A DNA stretch of 64,000 bases from Malus domestica (lineage: Eukaryota > Streptophyta > Magnoliopsida > Rosales > Rosaceae). Every line of letters begins with the position of its first letter. The first letter of the stretch is position 1. The notes under the pieces were generated by a model that was not told the origin of the DNA, did no database searches, and saw only the letters and a program-made list of their open reading frames with translations. Positions 51,401 through 60,829 of the stretch are shown here, in pieces. The translations under genes and the position numbers were made by a program. The stretch covers positions 34,526,001 to 34,590,000 of the forward strand of contig NC_091667.1 in the NCBI RefSeq assembly GCF_042453785.1, read 5' to 3'.

Positions 51401-53602
51401 TATTTAAAGGGAATTGTTATTGGCACTCCAAAAATCTCATTTTGCACTCCAAACTTTCTATAATTAGAAAGAAAAATACACTTGTGAGGAGTGTAGAATG
51501 AGATTTTATGAGTGCTAATAACACTTCTCTATTTAAAAATGAAACTTAATTATCTTGACATGTAAATATTTTGTTTTTGTATAATTAATGGCGTTTATTA
51601 AAACCGAAGGACCTTGATCAAAATTTGAAAATGAATAAAATTTTAATCAATGGAGTAGAAAAAATAAGGATGGAAACCTAATTATTTTCTAATTATTTTG
51701 AAACCATGCGGATTGATCAAGCCGCATTTGGTCATAGACTACCAGTGAATTATAATATCAGCTAGCTATTAATTTAATAATATTTCTCATCCACGATAAG
51801 ATGAGATGAATTTTTTTTCAACTTCGAATCTCATATCATCCAAAGATTAAAGAAACGAAAAGTCAGTATAGTTTATTGTCATGTTTATTGATGATGAAAA
51901 CTATAATTTTTTTAGTATACCAGCTATTTGTATATATATATGGATCGAGTTAATCATGCTGATGAATCAATCTAGTTGAAGTTGTATTTACTTGCATATC
52001 CGATCGACTAGTTGAATATATAGCCGTGATCGTGAAATTCATTTGTAATAGATATACGTTATTCGAAAGAAGTGGAATATGAGTGTTTCTCCATGGAAAC
52101 ACAAGTCATGTGCACTACTACTTATAAGAATTTATATACATAACTAAAAAATAAATCATCATGCATGAAGTCATTTGGTTAGGATACATATCATCATGAT
52201 GAGCTAAATAAGGGTGTAGAAATCACGTGTGAGAAAATTCCAAAAAGATATCTTCCCTAATTCTTGTCCTTGTTGTCTACATATGTTTTCATATAATGAT
52301 TCGCTGCTGCCCTAGACATGATATTGAATTTAAGTTGAACCACACAATTCTTTTAAATTCTTCCCTTTTGAAATTCTAAATGAGGTTAGAGATTCTCTTC
52401 TCACAACTAGAAAACAAGACGATTACTTTTCATGAATCGCGTGCATAATACAACCAAATTAAGCTAAGAGCTAGTAGCTATATACCAGAGTAATTAAGAC
52501 TGAATGAATTGATTAAAGATAAAAAATGATTGAATTTAGTTAATTACCAGAACCATCTGATTAGTCATGGCCCAGTAGATGACGAACCCTACGGTATGTG
52601 CAGCAAAGAGGATCATCGAGAGATGGCCGAGCCAAATATGATACTTAATACTTGACTCGGATGTCAGCCCGAAGAGAGGTAAAATCGAAGATCCTCGAGT
52701 TACAGGGAAGAAGAGAAGTGCCCAGCAAATGTTCCCAATGTAACCTAATCTCAATGACACACTTCGAAACTTCGCTTCCCACCTGTCATATAATCACTAT
52801 TAATTAACATGAATTTAATTGACTAAAATCAAGAGAAAAAAATCAAGTGATCATATCATTCTTTTAAAAAGCATTTAAGAAAGGATACATACATATATGT
52901 ATGTATGTATGTATATATATGTATAAGTATATGTATTTATACATGCTTACACTTTCTCGCCAGGCATATGCATATGGAGTTGGCCGAAGCTGACATATAA
53001 GTAATTGGCAAGAGACCAGACCAAGAGTGAAACAAACATGAGTCCAAAAGCGAGCTCTATTGCAGTGACAATTCCCAGAGGAGCCTTCACAACCACTGGA
53101 CGTCTCCAAAATGCTAATCGATTTGTCTTGACACCGGTGGTAGTAGTACTGCACCAGTCAACGATGGTCGATGAGCATATTAACAGAATTATCATGTGTT
53201 AATTTGTATAGAAGTTGTATTATAGTGTAAAAACCTTGTGGACGATGGTGACCTAATTGATTTCTTTTGGAGATGGAGATAAACACAGCTTAAAGCTGCT
53301 ATTAACATCACTGGGAATGAGAAGAGCAGAAGATTAACCCCTGCAATTAATTAGTATGACACAACACAAGGTTATATTTTAAGCATAATATGAACCTTAA
53401 TTAAATTGATTAAGCAAGCAACTGTAATTAAGGAACAAACAAAACCTTGTTCTCCAAAATATGTAGAATTGAGCTTGCTTTGTAAGTTGGGCATCCAGCC
53501 ATTTTTGTAGGTTTTTGTAGGCATCATAATCCAAATCACAAGCCATCCAAGAAACACCACAAGGAAAATCAATCTTAAAATTGACACTGTCCGGTTGCTC
53601 AT
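48498..53602 (-). CDS. FRO: ferric reduction oxidase, copy B (FRO2/4/5 class)
   Basis: Seven exons: 53446-53602, 53235-53340, 52951-53148, 52548-52782, 50115-50442, 48816-49742, 48498-48637. All junctions are GT-AG, frame kept, 696 residues. Start ATG 53602 (MSNRTVSILRL) is the only Met after an upstream in-frame stop. Heme ligands H202-X13-H216 and H276-X12-H289, FAD motif HPFTVTS (364), SVEGPYGP (408) and CGPRKM near the C-terminus are all kept. The NADPH loop reads GGSGITS (430-436): Ser where copy A and family members I recall have Pro. Exon 6 fuses what are two exons in copy A, with the intron removed exactly (junction 49505/49504). Intron 4 (50443-52547, 2.1 kb) holds a minisatellite and a MITE. 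Function as for copy A: plasma-membrane Fe(III)/Cu(II) reduction; activity of this variant is untested. Confidence 0.94.
50925..51310. repeat. degenerate 'gggtacattttatataaaa' minisatellite in FRO-B intron 4
   Basis: 'tacattttatat' or 'gggtacatttt' recurs about ten times at 20-30-bp spacing, then grades into 'gggtacaaataaaa' units. Entirely intronic. Confidence 0.8.
51409..51529. mobile_element. hAT-type MITE, 121 bp, 8-bp target duplication
   Basis: Ends 'ggaattgttattggcactcc' and inverted '...gagtgctaataacacttctc'. Flanked by 'tatttaaa' at 51401-51408 and 51530-51537. Lies in FRO-B intron 4. Same length and family as 55178-55298. Confidence 0.92.
52886..52937. repeat. (TATG)n/(TA)n microsatellite in FRO-B intron 3
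   Basis: Run of 'tatgtatgtatgtatgtata' type within the intron, about 15 bp from the donor of exon 3 (52951). Confidence 0.85.
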
Positions 53603-53699
53603 CCTTCTGTTTGAGAGGAGTGTCAATGAGAAGCTAGCTATTCAGAAATATACAATCTTCTGCTGTGCAAGTGCAACAGTGCAACTATGAGATTTGCAA

Positions 53700-53705
53700 T
53701 TTATA
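53700..53705 (-). promoter_or_regulatory. TATA box of FRO copy B
   Basis: TATAAA on the minus strand within CGCCTATAAATT, about 100 bp before the start codon. Confidence 0.55.
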
Positions 53706-53709
53706 GGCG

Positions 53710-54204
53710 AGGGTTAATCGTACATTAGGGTTGAGGAGAGAGGCATTTGTCATGCCCATTTACAACTCCTTGATAAACGTGTTACCTGACGATATCAGAT
53801 GGTGTTATTCACACTCCAAAAGCGTCATCATACGCTACTTTTAATTTTGTCAATCCAATTATTGCGAGAGTGGACTTTGAGCTACTAATAAATCAATTCA
53901 AGTGAAATGTAAGTATTTTAGGAATGCACATTGGGATTAATATGAGAAGAATTATTAGATAAATTCAAGTGATGAAGAGTGCATAATGATGTAATGAAAA
54001 TTTTAACACGAGAGTACTTATTAGTTAATTTCGAGTGTATTATGAAGAACTCGTGATAATTTCTTTTTTAAATGTGAATAACAGTTATCACTCATAATTC
54101 AATAATTTAATAACTTTTCCATATAAAATGCTTTTGGACTCTAATTTCCAAACCTCGAAAAGGTATGATGTGAACATAATTACTTAATTTTTTTTCGGAG
54201 AATG
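53710..54204. other. upstream region of FRO copy B
   Basis: Weak inverted similarity between 'gtgttattcacactcc' (53806) and 'aatgtgaataacag' (54075) could be an old MITE. Otherwise nothing seen. Confidence 0.35.
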
Positions 54205-54330
54205 AATCTCAGATTGGTGGAAGAATGGACATTGCATGAGTTTATAAGTAAATTTGGCTACTTTTTGTATTGCTAATTGGTTTTATAGTCGGATCTCAAC
54301 TTCCTTCATGGTATCAGAGACATTGTCCCC
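54205..54330 (+). mobile_element. TRIM-type LTR fragment with primer-binding site
   Basis: Shares 'ttgcatgagtttataag', 'ttggctact' and 'taattggttttat' with 31018-31138, and is followed by 'tggtatcagag' (54309-54319), the Met-tRNA primer site. The rest of the element is absent. A fossil. Confidence 0.6.
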
Positions 54331-54366
54331 TTATGAAACCCAACAGCTACACGTGCTCTTTATTAT

Positions 54367-54489
54367 CTCGTTTGTGTTCCTCTTCACTTATAAGTTAGAA
54401 GTTTAGGTTCGAATCATGAAAATATTGAGTTTGCAACTAATTTATTCATTCACTCCCTTAGAGTATAAATATATCGTTGTATAACAAAA
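54367..54489 (+). mobile_element. degenerate SINE-like copy (family 2)
   Basis: 'gttcctcttcacttataagt', 'taggttcgaatcatg', 'cccttagagtataaatatat' and an A-rich end follow the family order. Starts just after the TRIM fragment. Confidence 0.55.
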
Positions 54490-55177
54490 ATGTTTGACAA
54501 ATAAAAACATAATTATTTAAACCAAGGGAGATTCAAAACCAATTTGATACATACTATTTCGTTTTTCACTTTTTGGTTGCGGTTTTCTTTTTTCTTTTTC
54601 TTTTTTTTTTTAAAATTAAAATTAGTTATCAAATAAGATTTCAATTTTCAGTTTTAAAAAAAAACTGAAAATGAAATATTATCCAGCGGCCATAAATTAA
54701 TTTGAATATTAAAATTTCAATTATATCCTGGTTTCTGTATGACCATATGGAATATGCCACATGCAACATTACTAGATTAGAGAGAAGAGTAGACTTTTTT
54801 TGTGGGGTAATGAAAGTACGGTTGACAATGGCTGCATTCGAGCCGTGTAGTACAGGTCGTACACCATAATAGTTGACATAAACACAAGATCAGTACATTA
54901 ATCATGTTTTTTGGATATGATAAACAGATACACGTATTACAACGTTGCTAGACTGATAATACCATGTAAAAATGTGATTGTCACATCAAATAATTATTAT
55001 TTGAGTAATGTTAGAGATTAAAATTTTAAATCAAATTTGTAAAATAAAAAAAATATGTCAATCAATACTTAATTTATAATCCAATCATCAGTTATCACAT
55101 TATTAGATTTACATAATTAATTTAAAAATTCAACTTCCATATCATTATTCAATTCATTTTATTCCATGTTTAATTAA
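54490..55177. other. AT-rich spacer, nothing recognised
   Basis: Includes a T/A-rich run near 54580-54665. No gene or repeat pair. Confidence 0.45.
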
Positions 55178-55298
55178 GAGAATTGTTATTGACACTTCAA
55201 AAATCTCATTCTACATTCCAAACTTTCTATATTTGGAAAGAAAAATACACTTGTTAGGAGTGTAAAATGAGATTTTTAGAGTGCTAATAACACTTCCC
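55178..55298. mobile_element. hAT-type MITE, 121 bp, 8-bp target duplication
   Basis: Ends 'gagaattgttattgacactt' and inverted '...gagtgctaataacacttccc'. Flanked by 'ttaattaa' at 55170-55177 and 55299-55306. Twin of 51409-51529. Confidence 0.92.
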
Positions 55299-55507
55299 TT
55301 AATTAATTGTCGGAATGCTTTATCCATATTTTGTTGGTCAACATTCATTACTAATTAATTAATTATTCCTAAGCTCAAAGATTTTCCTGTTTGGATGAAA
55401 ATAAAAAAATAAATGACCAAATATATTATGCAATGTCAAATAGATGATTCCAAGTTAATAAGGCTTCCTATTTTGCGAGAGAGAAAAAAAAAATAAGAAG
55501 ACCTTTA

Positions 55508-55777
55508 CCGTTTGGTACGCAGACGGGACGGAACAAGATGGGACGGGACGGGACGGAACAGGATGGGACGGGATGAGACGAAACAGGACGGAACAGATGA
55601 TGTAAATATTGAAAAAGATAAAGAGAAATTTTGTCATAAAATGTTATAAATTTGTGTTCCACAGATGTGGAACAGGTCGTTCCAGGGAGAAGAGGTGGAA
55701 CGAAAAATCAACCAAATTTCGTCCCATGGGACAACCCGTTCCACAGTTTTTCCGTCCCGTCCCACGTACCAAACAGT
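55508..55777. mobile_element. MITE with GGGAC pentamer array, ~270 bp
   Basis: 'cgtttggtacgcagacggga' at the left and 'cgtcccacgtaccaaacagt' at the right are inverted partners. The interior keeps 'gtgttccaca...gtggaac' and 'cccgttccac' as in 36360-36649. The pentamer run differs in length and composition. Ends 89 bp from the DUF819 remnant. Confidence 0.78.
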
Positions 55778-55865
55778 ATAGTACACAATCTTATTTTTTG
55801 CTTTGCAAAGAGGTTATTTCTAGGATTCAAATATGTAACCTTTTAATCACAAAAGAGTAACCTTT

Positions 55866-56282
55866 TTATGGTGCCAAAGCTCGCCCTAATGCCGAGATGA
55901 CACAGTAATAATATGTAAACCAAATTTTCTGCAAGTGTCTGAGGACTATCATTCCAAAACCACTGCCAAGAAGTGTTGCAATGGCAACTCCAAAATTGCC
56001 CGCAAGGATTGCAGGAACAACCAACGAATCCCATCCTTTGGACCTCGCCATTCCGCTGCTGTCGTTGGCCCTCCGACATTGGACGATTATTTGAACTAAC
56101 CGAAGTAGCCTTCCCAATCCAAGTACCATGGCAAGATGGAGGGTTACTTGAACTAGAGCAAGGAAAAAGATACCAGGCGCGGTGTTGATGACATTCCATA
56201 CGCTCCCGCTACCCCCCAACACTGCAAAGAATACCTGTTGCAAAGAACGCCCCATGTAAAAGCATATCGTTTCAAAACGCAT
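55866..56282 (-). pseudogene. DUF819 membrane protein, C-terminal remnant
   Basis: The frame reads SVWNVINTAPGIFFLALVQV, LHLAMVLGLG, then after a disturbed part KGWDSLVVPAILAGNFGVAI and ATLLGSGFGMIVL. This matches the C-terminal membrane segments of plant DUF819 proteins, in which I recall 'NVGGPTTACGMA' before 'KGW'. Here that stretch is shortened and reads in another frame (NVGGPTTAAEW), so at least one frame change is present. The N-terminal two thirds are missing: the next gene's 3' end lies 214 bp upstream. DUF819 proteins are multi-pass plastid-type membrane proteins of unknown transport role. Confidence 0.75.
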
Positions 56283-56495
56283 GCTAGAACTGAAGGTAGA
56301 CCAACATAGAAATGATTCAGATAGGTGGTTTGATTGAATTATACCCGCTGAATCAGTAAAATAACTCCAAAAGCTGGGATAGTTTTGTAAATCCCAAACT
56401 GAATCAACTGTACTGTCACTATTATGTTCAACCGGGCCAAGTGTAGGAAGATTACAACTTGGAATTGAGCAGATTTATCGATGGAAGCAACATTC

Positions 56496-57990
56496 TTATT
56501 GCAAAGATGTGTCGGCTTCTTGCTTCTGCTTCTTGGCGCTGTAGCCCTCCTCCTCCAGAGCCTTCAATTTGTTCTTGATTGCTGTAATTTTGGAGCTCCG
56601 GCTCATCTGTCCTGAACTAGTGCCAGAAGCGCTCGTTTTGGTGGCCTCGCCCACTCCTTTGGAAGAATTCTCTGCTGGTTCTACCAAGTACTTGTCACTG
56701 GAAACGCGGACAACCAGCGGGCGTCCACATGCTAGTCTCCCATGCATCTTCTCCTTGGCCAATCTTGCTTCCTGCATGCTCACTTTAACTGTGGAAATCA
56801 GGAATTGCTTGAAAACATAACTGATAGAAAAACAATCGACTGACTTACCTCTTTGCTGCTATACTAGATGAAAGCAAAACCCCGTGGCTCTCCGCGCTTT
56901 CGGCCACGTGTGTGCCACAGAAAGTCCTCGGTTATAATCTTCCCAAACGGAGAAAACATCTTAATTAGAGCAGCCCTGGAAAATGCAAGAGCAGGATCTA
57001 TATGAAGTATCATAACCTCATAGTACTAGACTAGAGCAACAAAGATTCAACTCCAAAGGTTTACTTACTCCGTTATTCTCAGATCAAGGTTACCAATGTA
57101 GATTCTACTTTCACTCTTTTCATCAAAAGAACCATTAGGATCCTGCATTAGTCATCACCACATTCCGTAACGCTGTACTTCAGCAGGTAGATCAGATTGT
57201 ATAGTATGTTCATACCAATGGTTTTCAATAATGGGACAATAAGTAATCACTTTATATTCTCTTTTTACTTCATAAAGCAATCTCTTTCAAGGAGACTCCC
57301 GTGCAAAAGATTTGTTCAGGCCATAAAAAGTGCCAAAGCAAAAACCTTGGTTACGCAGATACAAAAATCCTATCACCTTTGAGTGGTCTAATGGCCCATA
57401 ATTCAGGTCTACAGTTCATACAGAAAACGACAAAATCAAGGGCCATTTTCAGAGTCACCAATCACCATAAGTAGCCCCAAACAGGGGCTTCAAAGATACA
57501 TATCTCCCCCAACCCACACAAACATACACAATCACCAAGACATATCAAATAGCAGGTACCACGGGAAATAAAAAGATGGACAAATCCTTTGCATTTAAGT
57601 AGCCTTGCATTTGATAGAGCTTGCAAGAGCGTAAAGAAACAGTCTTTTTCAATTCATCAAATTACCCCCTCTCTTTCCCTCCCTCCATCCCTCTCAAAGG
57701 TTCAATTTCCAGCTCTAACAACTACCAAGACTAAAAAATCCAACAATGCAATAACCAAAAGGCAGAAACAATCAGCACAAGTACAGAAAACCTACGATGC
57801 ATGGACACAGACACAGATACGGGGATATGACACGACATGACATGGGGATACGAGGGATACCACCGTGTCCATGCATCGTAAATTTACCATATAATCATAC
57901 GTTACATATCTCAACAGGAAAATGGTTTCTAAACATACAGGCTGCAAAAGTTTAAGAAAAATAAAAAGGCTTGGAAAATAAATTTACCAT
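56496..57990 (-). pseudogene. RBM18-type single-RRM RNA-binding protein with one in-frame stop
   Basis: Four coding exons: 57988-57990 (ATG only), 57069-57142, 56849-56975 and 56496-56771. GT-AG junctions keep frame over 160 codons. RNP2 is RIYIGNLDL; RNP1 is RGFAFI, stop, YSSKEEA. The C-terminus has HGRLACGRPLVVRV and a helical KITAIKNKLKALEEEG region, as in plant and animal RBM18. The only defect is TAG at 56864-56866, where relatives have Gln (CAG): one C-to-T change. A truncated protein would lose half of the RRM. All splice sites and the rest of the frame are preserved, so the lesion is recent, allelic, or a base-call error. The intact family binds RNA in the nucleus; its role is poorly known. 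Confidence 0.82.
57793..57880. repeat. perfect 16-bp inverted repeat, 88-bp foldback in RBM18 intron 1
   Basis: 'tacgatgcatggacac' at 57793 is exactly inverted at 57865-57880, around a run of 'gacac/gatac' words. It looks like a very small foldback element. Confidence 0.85.
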
Positions 57991-58099
57991 TGCAGTGAAA
58001 GGGGAATATGATGACAGTTCAACTTCAAGTTCCAGCACTCAACAAGTATATAAGAATCTTCGGGAATTTACCAGAGTCACGCTTCGTGCACCTGCAAGT

Positions 58100-60829
58100 A
58101 AATAAATTTATAATAACAGTAAGAGCCCCTTTAGTTGACCTGATATGAAACCCTAATTACAAGATTTTGGAGATTACCAGGTAAGGGAAGCTAAATTACA
58201 CATTGATCTGAGACGAACCCCTATGTACAGCATCGGAAATTTAAAAGATTGATACTTTTTGAGAGAATTTGGTACCTGCGGGAGTTATCCAAAGCAATCC
58301 TGCGGGAGTTATCAAAAGCAATCCGGCCGGCCGGCCGTCGCAGAGAGAGAGAGTCGAAGATTATCATATGGCGAGATAGGATGCGGCGCAGGGAAGCTGG
58401 GCTGATGCTCCGGGTGCGAATGTAGGAGTCATAGAAGTAGAACAGCATAAGATAAACGACGTCGTTGTGATTAATAAGTAAAATAGAAAATTTTTGAAAG
58501 ACACATGAACTTGTACGTTTTTTTTTTCAATTTGTTATATGAACTATAATTTAACTGATTTATTATATTAATTTTTCGAAATTATTATTTTGTCATCTCA
58601 TCCTAACTTCATAATATTTTTCTTCCAAAATAAGTCATGTTATGAAATTTCAAAGGTATTTCGGACATTTCAATTCTAACATGATTAACGGCATTGAAGT
58701 GAGCCTAATGTCATAAAAAAAATTTAAAACGAATGCGACATATTTTGTCTACTAGCCAAAATCGTTTGGTTCATACCAAAGAGAAGTAGATAACTTATAA
58801 AAAGGGGGTCAAAAGTCCCAAACCAATATATTCTCCTATCCTAATGTAAATATATCTTGTATTTAATATAAAATAAAAATAAAAAAACTTGTGAAAAGAT
58901 GCTCAAAAAGTCTGAAATAGCCCTAAACATAATCACATGACTTATTTTGAATTTAAAACTTAACAGAGTTAGAGTGAGATAACCAATGATGATTTCAAAA
59001 GAATTAATATGACAAATCGGTTAAGATTTTGTTTTATATGACGAATTGAAAATTATGTATAAGTATCCTTTAAGGATATTGGGTGATTTCTCAAAATATG
59101 AATAAGTATTTCTAATGTAATGAGAAAAACGAGTTAAATTAAGTAAAACTATATTGGCACAATACAAAATGTGGCCAAAACAGTCTCTAGTGATGATTGA
59201 CATCATCTAAGGAGCAATAGTTGTGTTATTGTGATCTTATAAAATTATAATTAGTACTTTTAAGCAAGTTTTTTTTCTTTGTAAATTAATGATAATTTGT
59301 AAGGCAAAGCCAAATTTTGATGCTCTATTTGTGAGAGGTGTCAATTTATGAATTGAAATGTCCTTAAGAAAACGACTTCAACCCACCAACCTCAATCCAA
59401 ATTTCAACAATTTGGTCCACCACCAATCACTCTGTGATTGAATAACGTTCGAAATTTGGAAACTTTTTTAGTTAGCACACTAGCATCTTGTTAAACATTC
59501 ACGCGTGCGGTAATTTACTTTTTCAGATGTTATTTTTTTATTTTTGTTTTAAATATTTTTTCATATTTTTATTTAAAAAAATTAAAAGGAAAAGTTGCCT
59601 ATTACGTGGGTAGTTTTATTCCGTTAGTTTAGATTTTTTTTTTTAAATTAAATTGTCCTAATTAGAGAGGGGTATTTTTTGAAATTATGAATGATCAACC
59701 ATTTTTGTCTTTTGGCTTTATAGATATACTAATCTTTTGTCACATGCGTGCATGTGACAATTGAATTATTTATTTATTATTATTATTATACTTTTTTTTT
59801 TAATTTTACTTATTTTAAATATTATTATTGTTTTAAAGTATATTTTGAAAAATAATGAGCGTTTTTTTCCGTGCGCAAACTATGAAGATTTTGATCTTGT
59901 CCATCCAACAATATCTGACAGCTAAAGGATTGCCACATCTTTAATTTTTCTCAGATCTTGTTGGATGAACAAGAACCCTTGCACAGTATTGCAGGGGATA
60001 AAAAACTAAAACATCCAGATGATCCTAGTCCTATATTAGGACGCGTGCGGTGTATTTTTTCACACCTTAATTTCTATGGACCTAAAAGAAATACTTTTAT
60101 TAAGCATACGAAAGGTAGGGACTTTAGGCAATGGTGAAAAATACACTAACGTAACACACCATCTCCATTGAGCTGGCATGCATCAATGCTTTTCAATGCC
60201 TTGGATCTAAGCTGTTTTTAATTAACTCTCTATTATTTGTTGACTTTGGAGCACATCTTGCTCTCTAATCTCTATCCATAACACTCAAATTTATGCATAT
60301 CACGTGATAGCAGAAAAAATTGGATGTTGTTTCGGTTACACGGTAGAATCTCGCAAGTTTTCTCATCAAAGATTTTAAACAGAAAAATTTAAGTACAACA
60401 TAAAAATTTGTTTTGAAAATCGCAGCATTGCTATGTTAAATCATGAGAAAAAGAATATATGGTTAAAGTTTCTGAGAGACGGGCCATTGTCCACCGCTAA
60501 AGCATAGATATTGTCTTTATTTAACCACTCGTGCGATCTATAAGCACAGAGTTTTTATGGGGCCCTTTGGCATTATTCAGCAAAATGCAGCTCATCAGCA
60601 TTCCTGCCGGATTCTGGAAGTCCTGTAATTCTTGTACCCACTTTGGCCAAAAATGTCAAAAGAGAAGAAAACATGTCATCCAGTTAGGTCCGGAAAAATC
60701 TTGAATATAATATAAACATTTTCAAACAGAAGGCCTCCATTCGTGTCACACTTCCACTTTAGTCAGACTCCACTGTGACTCTGTTCCTCCAACTCATCCT
60801 CACTCTCGCATGAGCTCCAGCCACCTTCC
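58100..60829. other. intergenic, divergent promoters of RBM18 and the receptor kinase
   Basis: 58100-58450 contains untranslated exon candidates of the RBM18 gene and a GC-rich 'ccggccggccgg' patch (58323). 58500-60700 is AT-rich with T and (ATT)n runs (59760-59800). A TATA-like 'aatataatataaac' lies near 60705. No gene seen. Confidence 0.5.
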
